Part shown: positions 43,152 to 52,760 of the stretch, piece after piece | Numbering within the stretch: the first letter of the stretch is position 1 | Layout: every line of letters begins with the position of its first letter | Assembly (NCBI GenBank): GCA_039817885.1 | Contig: JBCBUY010000001.1 | Coordinates: forward strand, 1-64,000 | DNA from: CALLCD01 sp039817885 | GTDB lineage: Bacteria; Pseudomonadota; Alphaproteobacteria; Caulobacterales; Hyphomonadaceae | Direction: 5' to 3' | DNA: 64,000 nt | Program-made: the position numbers and the translations under genes | The notes under the pieces: model-generated | The model's input: the letters and a program-made list of their open reading frames with translations, nothing else | What the model was told of the DNA's origin: nothing | The model's database searches: none

Positions 43152-44087
43152 ATGCGAGGACGTTTTGGCAGACCCCAGTATCCGAGGCTCGGATTTGGTT
43201 TCCATATCCTGACATTCACGGGATTGTGCGCCATCTGGCTCGGCGCAGCTCACCTCATTGAGGGGGGCCAACGAGACGAGCTTTCAGAAGCGCCGGATAG
43301 GATTAGCACCGATCTTGTGCGCCGCTCTCATCCGGGAGACGCCGGCGCGGCCTTTGTAAAATGGTTCTCCGACGGGCACGACGAGAGCCGTTGGTATCGG
43401 TCTGACTTCGATCTGGTGGAAAACATTGCCCAGGTCGGCTGGTCTGCTGAGCATATCAGTTTTGACAAGGATTCGGCGCACCTTTGGATAACAGACAAAC
43501 CGAGCCCGACGAATCCTTACACATCTGGTGAGTATCAGAAACGTGGTTGGTACAGCTTCGGCCGGTTTGAAGTGGTCATGAAAGCCGCGAAAGGTTCCGG
43601 GCTCGTCTCCTCCTTCTTTACCCATACGGGCCCATACTTTGATGATCCCCACGATGAGATTGATTTTGAGTTTCTCGGCAAGGACACAAATCGGGTCTGG
43701 TTGAACTGGTTCTCAAACGGACAGGCGGGCGAAGCAAAATGGCACGAACTCGGCTTCGATGCCGCCGAGGCCTTCCACCATTACGCCTTTGAATGGACCC
43801 CGGACACGATCCGCTGGTTCGTCGATGGGGTATTGGTCTATGAGCGTCCAGAAGGATCGCGGCCCGTTCCCGTGACACCAGGCCGGATTATCGTCAATCT
43901 ATGGACAGGCCGGGAAGCACAATTCGACTGGCACGGCGAACCCAACTTCGATGTCGCCAGCCATGCCAGCTACCAATGCATCTCGTTTCGCGCCCTCGAT
44001 GATCTCACCTCGCCGCAATGCTCAGATGGCTGGCCGCTTCCGACCACCACCGATCCGGCAGAAGCCTTGCAGGTCGCCACGAGATAA
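43152..44087 (+). CDS. GH16 family glycoside hydrolase
   Basis: A 311-residue membrane-anchored or secreted glycanase. An N-terminal basic/hydrophobic segment (about residues 10-35) is followed by the GH16 jelly roll with the catalytic DEIDFEFLG motif near residue 168 (nucleophile Glu and acid/base Glu). Downstream come WHELGFD, HHYAFEWTPDTIRWFVDG and NLWTGR, typical of ExoK/lichenase-like enzymes. In EPS loci these trim or depolymerise the polymer. The ATG at 43152 is chosen because a purine-rich GGGAAAGAAG precedes it. A TTG at 43119 is an alternative. exoA-like follows 23 bases after the stop. Confidence 0.88.
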   Translation: MRGRFGRPQYPRLGFGFHILTFTGLCAIWLGAAHLIEGGQRDELSEAPDRISTDLVRRSHPGDAGAAFVKWFSDGHDESRWYRSDFDLVENIAQVGWSAEHISFDKDSAHLWITDKPSPTNPYTSGEYQKRGWYSFGRFEVVMKAAKGSGLVSSFFTHTGPYFDDPHDEIDFEFLGKDTNRVWLNWFSNGQAGEAKWHELGFDAAEAFHHYAFEWTPDTIRWFVDGVLVYERPEGSRPVPVTPGRIIVNLWTGREAQFDWHGEPNFDVASHASYQCISFRALDDLTSPQCSDGWPLPTTTDPAEALQVATR

Positions 44088-44110
44088 ACTGCCATCGGAA
44101 GGCGTTGATC

Positions 44111-45139
44111 ATGACCGTTGCCGACACAGAGCGCCAAATTGGGACACCCTCTCGCCAGAAAAATGTCGCTGGTGGACAGGTCCTTGTTGCCGTCCCGACC
44201 CTCAATGAAGCCGTCCATATCGAGGCCTGCATCCGATCTTTGCTGGCGGGGGATGATCGGTTGGCCGATATCAAGCTCGTCGTTGCTGACGGCGGAAGCA
44301 CGGACAGCACATGCAAAATTGTGCAGGCGCTTCAGACCGAATTCCCGAATCTGCATCTGATCCACAATTCGAAGAAACTACAGTCTGCGGCCGTAAACCT
44401 GGTGGCCAGGGAACAAAGATCAGATGGCCATATCTATCTTATCCGCTGCGATGCCCATGCCGCCTACCCTCCGGGATACATTATGGCGGTGGCTGACCGT
44501 CTGGCGGCGAAAAAGACCGGTTCGCTTGTCGTGTGCATGGACTCCGTCGGCGGCGACACTTGCTTCCAAAGGGCGAATGCGTGGGTCGTTGACACGCCGA
44601 TCGGGTCCGGCGGATCTGCACACAGGGCCGGAGCCAAATCCGGCTTCGTCGATCATGGCCACCACGCCGGATTTGACCTCGCAGCCTTCACGTCTGTGGG
44701 CGGCTATGATGAGACGTTTTCACACAATGAAGATGCCGAGCTTGATCACCGATTGGTCGCAGCGGGCGAGAGAATCTGGCTCGATGCAGACATAAGGCTG
44801 GATTACCATCCGCGGAGCGACGCCAAATCACTTGCAAAGCAATATGTCAGCTATGGCAAAGGCCGTGCGCGAACGCTGCTAAAGCACCGAAAAGTGCCGA
44901 AGCTGCGGCAACTCGCCCCCGTTGCCGTCTTCCTCGGATCTATTGTCAGCGTCCTATTGGCACCGCTCGTGCCGTGGGTGCTCGTCGCGCCGGCGGCCTA
45001 TTTAAGCTTGTTGGTGGGGACATCGGCCTGGGGTCTCGTGGCGATGAGATCAGCTTGCGGCCTTCTGGCCGGACCAGCAGCCGGAATAATGCACATGGCC
45101 TGGGCCACGGGCTTCCTGCGACAATTGATTAAGCGCTAA
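44111..45139 (+). CDS. ExoA-like family 2 glycosyltransferase
   Basis: A 342-residue GT2 enzyme with C-terminal membrane segments. The GT-A fold shows VLVAVPTLNEAVHIEACI, VVADGGSTDSTC and the RCDAHAAYPPGY metal-binding region. Two membrane helices lie near residues 268-312, then a further hydrophobic segment. This is the architecture of ExoA of succinoglycan clusters, which adds a sugar on the cytoplasmic face. GGAAGG precedes the ATG at 44111. Confidence 0.87.
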   Translation: MTVADTERQIGTPSRQKNVAGGQVLVAVPTLNEAVHIEACIRSLLAGDDRLADIKLVVADGGSTDSTCKIVQALQTEFPNLHLIHNSKKLQSAAVNLVAREQRSDGHIYLIRCDAHAAYPPGYIMAVADRLAAKKTGSLVVCMDSVGGDTCFQRANAWVVDTPIGSGGSAHRAGAKSGFVDHGHHAGFDLAAFTSVGGYDETFSHNEDAELDHRLVAAGERIWLDADIRLDYHPRSDAKSLAKQYVSYGKGRARTLLKHRKVPKLRQLAPVAVFLGSIVSVLLAPLVPWVLVAPAAYLSLLVGTSAWGLVAMRSACGLLAGPAAGIMHMAWATGFLRQLIKR

Positions 45140-45178
45140 TCGACGCAAATGCTTTTTTGCTGAGGAGGTCGACCGGCT

Positions 45179-45868
45179 TTAGACCGCTCCCCGGGCGAAA
45201 AGAACAGCTGGAATGGTACGAAGCAGAATCCACAGATCCTTCCACACAGATACGTCGGCCGCATACGCTGTGTCATAAGCGACGCGTTTCTTGTAGGATG
45301 TATCGGACCGACCATTGACCTGCCACAAGCCGGTCACCCCAGGCCGAACGGAATCATAGGCCTTGATCTGATCGCCATATCTCTCCACTTCCTCGTCGAT
45401 AATCGGCCGTGGGCCAACGATCGACATTTCACCGCGAATGATATTCAGCAATTGCGGAAGTTCGTCGAGGCTCGTGCGACGGAGGAATTGACCGAGAAAA
45501 GTCACGCGGGGGTCTCTCTGGAACTTCTGGTTCTCTTCCCATTCAGCTGCCATGACTGGATCGGTCGCGAGAATGGTTTTCAGAATTTCATCCGCGTCCG
45601 GACGCATGGTCCGGAACTTCATGCATAGGAAATAAACACCGCCCTGGCCGCGCCGACTCTGAATGAAGAACATGCTTCCGCCGTCCTGCAATTTTATCAG
45701 TAGACCAATGATAAGCATGGCGGGCGACAGGAAGACGAACAATAGACATGAAAGAACAATGTCCAGGACGCGCTTCCCAATGGGCTGCTCGCTCTCGAAT
45801 GTGTCGGCGTTCTCGCCGGCAACCAATGTTCGTGTTGCGCCGTTTTCTACAGCTGATTCGTACTTCAT
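45179..45868 (-). CDS. ExoY-like undecaprenyl-phosphate sugar-1-phosphate transferase
   Basis: A 229-residue polyprenyl-phosphate hexose-1-phosphate transferase that starts EPS repeat-unit assembly. A single N-terminal membrane helix (PIGKRVLDIVLSCLLFVFLSPAMLIIGLLIK, about 30-60) is followed by the catalytic domain with MKFRTM, RRTSLDELPQLLNII and GPRP, and the C-terminal PGVTGLWQVNGRSDTSYKKRVAYD. Length is near that of Sinorhizobium ExoY. The start at 45868 is chosen because an upstream extension to 45946 has no export or family features. It lies convergent with the ExoA-like gene. Confidence 0.93.
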   Translation of the reverse strand: MKYESAVENGATRTLVAGENADTFESEQPIGKRVLDIVLSCLLFVFLSPAMLIIGLLIKLQDGGSMFFIQSRRGQGGVYFLCMKFRTMRPDADEILKTILATDPVMAAEWEENQKFQRDPRVTFLGQFLRRTSLDELPQLLNIIRGEMSIVGPRPIIDEEVERYGDQIKAYDSVRPGVTGLWQVNGRSDTSYKKRVAYDTAYAADVSVWKDLWILLRTIPAVLFARGAV

Positions 45869-46598
45869 TACGCTCGTCCCGAGATTCCCGATTTGGACCC
45901 ATCTATCGAGACCAAAACAAGATTTGCGCCAATTTGCCGAACCCACTCACCAACCCCAATGAGACAGACATTTCGTCTTATACCGTTCGCCGTGTTCAGC
46001 TGCTCAATCGTCCCACCTAACGATCTTGCGCCTCACAGTGATCGAATTACCGGGAACCCCCAGGTCTCGTAGTCGTCGAATGACTCCCTGCTCGCTAGCC
46101 TTAACGTAGTGTTAATCTCATCCCAGCTCGCAATTCCACCTATTTCTCCCCACAAGCGAGCATTTTTTTGCACTGCGCAAATATTGATCATCCGCACCCG
46201 ATCAAATGCCCGCCAGACTAACCTTGAACTACTCTTGACAATGACATTCAGCAGGGCTTTTGCGCACAGTAAACGCCAATAACCACAGGGCATTCGGCAA
46301 CTTTTCCACGCCCTTACCCACAGACTATCCAACAGCTATCGCATCTCGGATATCACACCAGCCTGCCTTGCAAGTTAAAGTAATCACTGAGAAATTTCTG
46401 CTGCAATGCACAGAAACCTGCTGGAGAGCACGCCCGGATTTCATTTGCATACCAACTTTATCCAACAGCTTGGTCCGCCGTGCTAGGTTCTGTGAAAGCA
46501 GCATTCACTGACCGTTACAAATACAAATCGGAACCGTGCCAGCGCGGCATTAGCAGCTTGTTAGTATTTTCAGCGGCATTGTTAGTATAGGAGGATTG
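45869..46598. other. 730-base non-coding region, EPS intergenic
   Basis: Between divergent exoY-like and the small membrane gene. A minus-strand frame at 46033-46332 (99 residues) has some protein-like composition but no ribosome-binding site, and I do not call it. The far end carries two 10-base direct repeats described separately. The length suggests a major regulatory region for the EPS genes. Confidence 0.4.
46558..46588. promoter_or_regulatory. direct repeats TTGTTAGTAT, 21 bases apart
   Basis: Two identical copies of TTGTTAGTAT at 46558-46567 and 46579-46588, separated by 21 bases start to start (two helical turns). The second copy is immediately followed by a GGAGG ribosome-binding site at 46590. 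Same-face spacing suggests a binding site for a transcription regulator. Confidence 0.5.
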
Positions 46599-46676
46599 GT
46601 GATCAGTTATGACCTCGAAACGACAACTCGTTTCGGAATGACAGTAAACTGCTCCCAAGCTGAGAAGTTTTGGTGA
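46599..46676 (+). CDS. possible 25-codon leader peptide
   Basis: GTG start 4 bases after GGAGG at 46590-46594, 25 sense codons, stop TGA at 46674-46676. That stop overlaps the GTG of the following membrane gene as GTGA. The peptide is Thr-rich and has no known family. The overlap suggests translational coupling, but the frame is short and could be chance. Confidence 0.35.
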   Translation: MISYDLETTTRFGMTVNCSQAEKFW

Positions 46677-46888
46677 CAATATCTACACCCCCTTCCCTTA
46701 GCCCATCCGCAACGGCAGCATCCGCGGTACCGCGACCCCCAGTTTCAGGAAAAAGTCGGCTGAATGATCTTCCCTACAGGGACGATTCTGTAAGATGGCC
46801 ACTCTGGAAAACAGCCCTGCTGGTCTTGCTATTTTGCACAGGTTTTTGGACCGGTATAACGTACACTGTCATCCAACTCTTTTCATAG
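46673..46888 (+). CDS. small single-pass membrane protein
   Basis: A 71-residue protein. The first 40 residues are Ser/Pro/Ala-rich and likely cytoplasmic. Residues 42-68 form one hydrophobic membrane segment beginning with WPLWKTALLVLLFC and ending at the C-terminus. Start GTG at 46673, with GAGAAG 5 bases upstream. It lies between exoY-like and a convergent GT2 gene. A regulatory or assembly role in EPS is possible, as for other short membrane proteins in such loci. Confidence 0.55.
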   Translation: MTISTPPSLSPSATAASAVPRPPVSGKSRLNDLPYRDDSVRWPLWKTALLVLLFCTGFWTGITYTVIQLFS

Positions 46889-46894
46889 CTCAGG

Positions 46895-47866
46895 CTACAA
46901 AGCCGCCGGCCGGGTCGATGTTTTCAATTTCTGACCTGCGATCCGAAGGAACTCCGAGGTCATAAACGGAACCGATTGCGGAGCCCGAACGAGCGCGGCC
47001 AAGGCGCGCCCCAAATGTCGCGACTTTATGGCCTCAACAAGCATGGCAAAATTCCGGTTGTCGCGCCGCTGACGCAGCATTCTCTTCGAGGCCTGCTTTT
47101 CGTCCGGTGTGAAGCCCGCCTCATATCGGCGTACAAAGGCCTCGCAAGCCCCTACGATGGAAGCCGCATTCTCAGCGCTGAGCCGCCAGGAAAGCGACCC
47201 CTGACGACGCGTATAATAGTAAAGCGCCTGTGGCGTCAGCACCATGGACGCCCCTTGCGCCAGAAGATGAGCGACGAAAAAGAAATCCTCGCTGTTTCGA
47301 AGCGTCTCATCATACCCCATACGAAGGGCTGACCGGCGGAAAAGCGGCTTGAGATACCCAAGAGACGCCCCAAACCGGTCCTCGTCTCGCGGATCCATAT
47401 ACTCGCGCAAAGATACTTTATGCACCGAGCCATCCTCTGGCAGGTTCAGAAAACGCCCAAGCGCCGCTCCGCCAGGAGCATCTTCGACCTCCAACATGTT
47501 GTCGACCACGATATCCGCGCTTTCCGTTTCTGCGATATCAACGAGCGTTCGCAGCCGCATGGGGTCCATGGCGTCGTCGTCATCAAGAACAGCCACAAAT
47601 GGCGCGCGAGATAGCTGGATTGCCCTGTTGCGCGCGGCAGCAGGACCTCGATTTTCCGGGAAGGTCTCTAACCGAATACGCGGATCGGCGGCGGCGATGG
47701 CCTTGACGACCTCGCCCGTATGGTCGGGTGACGCATCCTCAACAACGATCATCTCCCAGCGAATGTCCTTTTGGGCCTGAACCGAAGCGATGGACGCCGA
47801 TATGAAGTCTGCCGACTTCCATGCCGGCATAATCACGCTGATCTCCGGGCGATCGTCGTCGATCAT
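46895..47866 (-). CDS. family 2 glycosyltransferase
   Basis: A 323-residue cytosolic GT-A enzyme: ISVIMPAWKSADFI, VVEDASPDHT, ENRGPAAARNRAI and the DDDD metal-binding run in VAVLDDDDAMDP near residue 95. No membrane segment is evident. It transfers a sugar to the growing lipid-linked repeat unit. Donor and acceptor are unknown. The start overlaps the stop of the ExoQ-like gene by ATGA, so it is translationally coupled to it. Confidence 0.88.
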   Translation of the reverse strand: MIDDDRPEISVIMPAWKSADFISASIASVQAQKDIRWEMIVVEDASPDHTGEVVKAIAAADPRIRLETFPENRGPAAARNRAIQLSRAPFVAVLDDDDAMDPMRLRTLVDIAETESADIVVDNMLEVEDAPGGAALGRFLNLPEDGSVHKVSLREYMDPRDEDRFGASLGYLKPLFRRSALRMGYDETLRNSEDFFFVAHLLAQGASMVLTPQALYYYTRRQGSLSWRLSAENAASIVGACEAFVRRYEAGFTPDEKQASKRMLRQRRDNRNFAMLVEAIKSRHLGRALAALVRAPQSVPFMTSEFLRIAGQKLKTSTRPAAL

Positions 47867-49176
47867 GGTCTTGCCGCGATCACATCGGGCAGAGGCGGCA
47901 TCGGTGGTGGCGGGGGAGCCAGCACCTGCCGAAATCTCGCAGGTTCAGCAACCGCGGATACACCGGCCACGAGAAACAGAACGATGCCAATATCAATCAC
48001 CCCGAACAATACCGACTCTGTGAACGTCACCGCAAACGTGCTGACCGCAATCAGGACAAGGAAGGCTTGGGGCATGTCAGGTACGCGCAACCAGTGCCGA
48101 ACAGCGCCGCTCAGGACCCATCCGATTTGCACGATCATAAAGGCAAGGCCCACCCGTCCGAGGTGAACAAGGCTTTCATAATAGACCGAGTGGAAAGAGA
48201 ATTTCGTACCCGGTCGTTTATGGGAATAAGCCAAAATGGACTCAGCATCGCCATTCAACGGCGTCCAGAACCCTGCAGCTCCTACCCCCAACCAGGGCCG
48301 CTGCTCAGCCAGTCGGGCCGCATCGGCCCATAACACCGTGCGATTGGTCAATGTTGTATCCTTACCAATAAGGAACAGACCGTCGTTCAACAGAGTGTTG
48401 TTCGGCAGATTGAGGACCACAAGCCCCCCCGCAGCGACGACGGTCCCGGCCACCAAGACCAACAATGAGCGCAAATGTCTGATCTTGCTCACATTCGTCC
48501 AAACCAGCCAAATCGACACCATGAGAACGATCGAACCGCCTGCCAGGAGCAGAGCCGTTGCGGACTCGCCCTGAATGACAAGATAGGTCGTCAGAACAAC
48601 GAAAGGTAAGGCCGACAAGCGCAATGCGGTGTTCTGCCCTCGGTCAAGCGCGACCCCCAAACAAACCATAGCAATAAGCTGCATACGGACGGCAAAGATG
48701 TTCTTTTCGGCATAGAGCCCCTCCGTTGTACCAACTTTCGGAACCTCGAAGAGGGCGACGATCGCTGACACAGCGCAAGCAAAAAATGCCGCGCGAACAA
48801 TTTCTCTGGGCGTCAACCGACTGCACAAATAGATCGCGATGACCGCCGTTGCCGTCATCATAATACCAAGCCTGAGCGCCGCCGTGCTCGACGCAGACCA
48901 AAGCGTTGAAGCAATTGCCAGCGCTGGAATGAGCAAAATGGGCCAGGCCCGCAGCGCAACGGGAAGCGTCTGCTCATACCTCAGTGCGGCACTTCCGAGA
49001 AAATAGGCGACCAACGGATAGAGCAGCAGCTCGTCATTCGGAAAGGGAATAAACGACGCCAGAAACCATAGAGAGATAAGTGCCTGCTCCCAAAGAGGTG
49101 CGCTCTGCCTCGGCACAAGGACATGCTGAAGCGACACCTCGGAGGGGTCAGGAAGAAATCGCGCCGCAGCGGTCAT
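47863..49176 (-). CDS. ExoQ-like polysaccharide polymerase (Wzy/O-antigen ligase family)
   Basis: A 437-residue protein with about ten to twelve membrane segments. A large extracytoplasmic loop near residues 265-330 contains LTNRTVLWADAARLAEQRPWLGVGAAGFW, the Wzy_C signature with conserved Arg residues. It links repeat units in the periplasm by the Wzy-type route. A proline-rich tail (APPPPPMPPLP) is unusual. The start overlaps the stop of the upstream glycosyltransferase, and the stop overlaps the downstream GT2 start, so it belongs to an unbroken operon. Confidence 0.85.
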   Translation of the reverse strand: MTAAARFLPDPSEVSLQHVLVPRQSAPLWEQALISLWFLASFIPFPNDELLLYPLVAYFLGSAALRYEQTLPVALRAWPILLIPALAIASTLWSASSTAALRLGIMMTATAVIAIYLCSRLTPREIVRAAFFACAVSAIVALFEVPKVGTTEGLYAEKNIFAVRMQLIAMVCLGVALDRGQNTALRLSALPFVVLTTYLVIQGESATALLLAGGSIVLMVSIWLVWTNVSKIRHLRSLLVLVAGTVVAAGGLVVLNLPNNTLLNDGLFLIGKDTTLTNRTVLWADAARLAEQRPWLGVGAAGFWTPLNGDAESILAYSHKRPGTKFSFHSVYYESLVHLGRVGLAFMIVQIGWVLSGAVRHWLRVPDMPQAFLVLIAVSTFAVTFTESVLFGVIDIGIVLFLVAGVSAVAEPARFRQVLAPPPPPMPPLPDVIAARP

Positions 49177-50323
49177 TGACTGGTCTCACTCCCGTTTATC
49201 GACTGAACGATAATATCATTCATAGCGCCTCGCGGCTCCACAAAAACCTCAACTGGCAGGGCCAACAAGGCATCGCTTTTCTGAGCGATGCTCTCACGCT
49301 GGGTCAGAAGATCGCCAATGAGGTCTTCCAGGGTGCTATGCAAGGGTTCCGCCACTTCGTACCCCCCACTGTGCGATTGGATCCAGTTTGCCGTCTCAGT
49401 TCCCTCTGGAGCAATGGCAGGCACGCCAAAATATCCTCCCTCATATAGCCGGTTCGGCAATAGCCAGACAGAATTGTAACCCGCCTCCATGAAATCGCCG
49501 GCCCAAACCACATCAACGGAGCCATAAATGGATGAAAGATCTTCCGGAGCTTTGAACGCACCCCCGAAGGAGATGTTGGAGCGGTCAGCAACGCGCGCAT
49601 CGAAATCGGGAATCTCACGGGCACTGACCCGGCCTCGCAGGTCAATATGCACCTTATCACCAAGGGAATCTGCGAGAGCAACAAGAAGGTCGAGGCTTCG
49701 CGAACATCTCAAAATACCAAACCAACCGATACGCAAGGGCTCCGACTCCGGCGAGATACGAGACCTCCGTGGACGCTCACCATAATGCATACCGTCAACC
49801 ATTCGGTTTTCCACGAGATGGGTGTGCGCATGCCCCCCATAGCGAGGCAAAAAGTGCTCTCTGACAAATGCAGGCGAGCTGACGACAAGTGCTTTGCAGC
49901 GGCGGAGCAGCCGATGTTCCAGGGCCCGCATGGCAGCCCCGAAGACATCCTCACGCGCCAGGAGCCGGTGAACGTCGAGGCATTCATAAATCACGGGTGT
50001 TTGCAGTCTGAGGTGACGCTTGGCCAAGAATGCGCAGGCCAGCATGTCCAGATTGCGGGCGTAAATGATATCGGCCTGTTGTAGCCGCCCTGAATTTGCC
50101 GCAACCCGCGCGCCTTTGAAGATCTGCTGAAGGCGATTGAGAAAAGCCCATCTCGTGTTTCGCCGAGATCGGTATTGCTCCACTCGGTTTCGGCAGGTGC
50201 GCCGCGGCGCATCATGAAACCGTCGAGGCTCAGCCCACCAGCAATGAAAGCCGATGCACGCCGGCGAATAGCCGCGTCATAGACGTCATGGCCAAAAAAG
50301 GCGACACGCACGGACCCTGGCAT
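49173..50323 (-). pseudogene. GT4-type glycosyltransferase with one-base frameshift
   Basis: Two overlapping minus-strand frames together form one ExoL/GT4-type enzyme. The N-terminal part (50323 to about 50150) reads RVAFFGHDVYDAAIRRRASAF and TDLGETRDG. The rest (about 50147 to 49173) reads AFLNRLQQIFKGARVAANSG, YARNLDMLACAFLAKRH, VIYECLDVHRLL and a C-terminal Rossmann half with GWFGILRC and EGGYFGVPAIAPEG. In related enzymes TRDG is followed directly by AF, which is restored by inserting one G in the GGG run at 50147-50149. Both halves keep family features, so the break is recent or a sequence error. A TTG at 50440 could start it earlier. Confidence 0.8.
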
Positions 50324-50469
50324 CAGCTCAGACTGAACCGCTGCTTCTGGTGCGTCCATGCACTCAACCGGGGATCCCGAATTTCCAATCACGCGCGTCA
50401 TTTGTCCGTCGAACCCTCGACCGAATATGAGCAACCTCAAACATCCAGCTCAACCAAGCCGGCACCCCA

Positions 50470-52725
50470 TCAATCCGTTGAATAGTACTTGTTGTATGAG
50501 TTGTAGGCTGCGCTGTTGTATCCAAGGCGCTTGCGTTTTGCCAGATCAACAAATGTCATCGCGACGCCAGCAATATTGGCGTTGAACTCTTTCAGGATGT
50601 TCAATGTTTCCTGGACAGTCCAGCGGCTCGTGGACCGCCATTTCGCAACCACGATCACTTGATCCGCTTTACTCGCAATCACGCGGGACTCTGACATTAA
50701 CAAAATCGGTCCGGTATCAATGACGATCAGATCATAGGTCTTTTTCAGCTCATTCATGAGCGCATCGAACGCGCGCGACCCGAAAACGTCCCGCGGCGTG
50801 TTGCGTGCCTCGGTCAGGGGCAGAACATGCAGCCCGGTTTGTTCGTCGACAATCACCGCGTCTTCGAGAGTCACCTCACCAAACAGGTGCTCAATGAACC
50901 CGCGCTCAGGTTCAAAGCCGACCACTTCGGTCAACTGCCGGCGGCGGAAGTCCCCATCAATGACAATCGTTTTGGCCCCAGCCATGGCCGACATACGTCC
51001 AAGGCAATGCGTGATTGAGGTCTTGCCTTCATCCGGCAGTGATGAGGTGACAGCAACCAGTTTGGCCTCCTTGTCGAGGTCGGCAAAAATGATCGACGCA
51101 CGGAGGTTCCGGATGCTCTCCGCAAAAGCTGAGAGTGGGTTAGATATCAGATAGTCCGCCGGAGACATCTCCTGACGCCCAAACCCTTTAAGCTTGGTCA
51201 AGAGTGGGATCGAGCCAATGCTTGGAAGTCCGAACATCCGTTCGATGTCCTCAGGCGTCGTGAAATTATTGTCCAACAGTTCCGCGACAAGCGCCAATCC
51301 GCCCGCAAACATGCCACCCAGGACCATGCCGATGAAAATATTCAACTTCGTCCGAGGCAGGCTTGGAAAAGGTGGAACTGTTGCTGTCGCCAACACGCGG
51401 GCGTCGGGGGTCGCATAGTCTTCGGTTGAAGACGCCTCATTAAACAGGTCGAGTGACTCCTGATAGATTAAACGTGCAGACTCGGCATTGCGTTCCAATT
51501 CAGCCAGACCGACCTGCGCCTGATTATTGCGATTAAGCCTCGAATTGAGCTGAGAGCGATTGCTGCGAAGACTCGCGATCCGCTGCCGGGCAACACTCAC
51601 CTCCCCTTCAAGGCTCGAAACGATGCGGTTGACCTCCGCTTCAATCTTCGCGTCGACATCTGCAACTTCATTGTTGATGCGGATAATTTCTGGGTGGCGC
51701 GGACCATATCTTGCCCGAAGCTCAGCACGCTCACCCTCGACCGCCGTCTGCTGCCGGCGCAGATCGGTAATCACCTCCGAGTTCAGAACCTCGGCCACGC
51801 CATCTAGATTGCCGCCACTCGCCAGAGTATTGCGAACATTCGTCAACCGGGCTTGACGCTCGGCAAGATTGGCTTCGGCCGCAATAAGGTCACCCGTAAC
51901 ACGTGTGATCTCTTGCTCGGTCAGCGTTGTGCCTTCCGCCGTCTGAATGTCATTTCGGCGCTTGTAGTCAGCGACCTGCGCTTCTGCCTCCGTCACTTGC
52001 TGGCGGAGTCCATCCAACCGCTCGGTCAGGAATTCCAAACTCCGCTCTGTCGCTTCGAGTTTGGCATTGAGCTGATCGACTTGGTATTCATCGGCAATCG
52101 TGTTTGCGACTTGAGCCACCAGCCTTGGATCTTCGCCGCTAATCGTGATGTCGATGATGAACGTTGCTCCAAAACGAGCCACGCTGATCTTGCTGGACAA
52201 GATAGCGACAGCGGTCGAAAATGACGCGGCCGCCTTTTCCTCTTCCGTCAACACAATTTCCGGCGCGTCATCACTGGATAAGAAGCCACCAAAGAACGAA
52301 AAAATACCTCCGACAAAACCCGGTCCGCTACCATCGTCCAAAAGAGCAGGATTGAACTCAGGAACAGTCGTCAAATCCAGACGCTCGACAACCCGTTCAA
52401 GAAGTTTGCGGCTTTTGATGATCTGCACCTCGGTGTCGATCTCGGCCGTCGATGTGCCCAGTCCCTCATAGAACAGCTCATCATTTGGGCCTGTCGTTCG
52501 ACTGTCCACGATGACTTTCGTCGTGGTTTTATAGATGGGTGTGGCCTGTATGGTTGCGATCGTGACCAATCCGACCGTAATCACGAAGGCGGTCAACATA
52601 AGCCAAAACCGGCGTCGTCCTGCCTGCAACAAGGCCTGAAGGTCGATCAAGCCTTCCGGGTTCGAAGACACCGGAGACCCGTAAGCCGGATAGGCCACGT
52701 TGAGGCTGGGATACGCTTTATTCAC
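50470..52725 (-). CDS. ExoP-like polysaccharide co-polymerase with BY-kinase domain
   Basis: A 751-residue inner-membrane chain-length regulator and tyrosine autokinase. Wzz domain: membrane segments near 40-60 and 460-482 with a long coiled-coil periplasmic region between. The BY-kinase domain has Walker A SSLPDEGKTS near 560, Walker A' VIDGDFRR, Walker B LIVIDTGP and a Tyr-rich tail (YNSAAYNSYNKYY) for autophosphorylation. Phosphorylation state governs polymer length and export. Start is GTG at 52725 with GGAG 8 bases upstream. It is followed by the frameshifted glycosyltransferase. Confidence 0.95.
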   Translation of the reverse strand: MNKAYPSLNVAYPAYGSPVSSNPEGLIDLQALLQAGRRRFWLMLTAFVITVGLVTIATIQATPIYKTTTKVIVDSRTTGPNDELFYEGLGTSTAEIDTEVQIIKSRKLLERVVERLDLTTVPEFNPALLDDGSGPGFVGGIFSFFGGFLSSDDAPEIVLTEEEKAAASFSTAVAILSSKISVARFGATFIIDITISGEDPRLVAQVANTIADEYQVDQLNAKLEATERSLEFLTERLDGLRQQVTEAEAQVADYKRRNDIQTAEGTTLTEQEITRVTGDLIAAEANLAERQARLTNVRNTLASGGNLDGVAEVLNSEVITDLRRQQTAVEGERAELRARYGPRHPEIIRINNEVADVDAKIEAEVNRIVSSLEGEVSVARQRIASLRSNRSQLNSRLNRNNQAQVGLAELERNAESARLIYQESLDLFNEASSTEDYATPDARVLATATVPPFPSLPRTKLNIFIGMVLGGMFAGGLALVAELLDNNFTTPEDIERMFGLPSIGSIPLLTKLKGFGRQEMSPADYLISNPLSAFAESIRNLRASIIFADLDKEAKLVAVTSSLPDEGKTSITHCLGRMSAMAGAKTIVIDGDFRRRQLTEVVGFEPERGFIEHLFGEVTLEDAVIVDEQTGLHVLPLTEARNTPRDVFGSRAFDALMNELKKTYDLIVIDTGPILLMSESRVIASKADQVIVVAKWRSTSRWTVQETLNILKEFNANIAGVAMTFVDLAKRKRLGYNSAAYNSYNKYYSTD

Positions 52726-52760
52726 TTTTCGATCTCCGATCGATGGTTATGAACCCGCCG

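Noticed and set aside
46033..46332. 99-residue minus-strand frame in the EPS intergenic region
   Set aside because: Some protein-like composition at the end, but no ribosome-binding site and no recognisable motif; left as part of the non-coding region.
49991..50440. 149-residue frame as a separate gene
   Set aside because: Its N-terminal 80 residues clearly belong to the glycosyltransferase fold and its last 50 residues are out-of-frame noise after the one-base deletion, so it is treated as part of the frameshifted gene.
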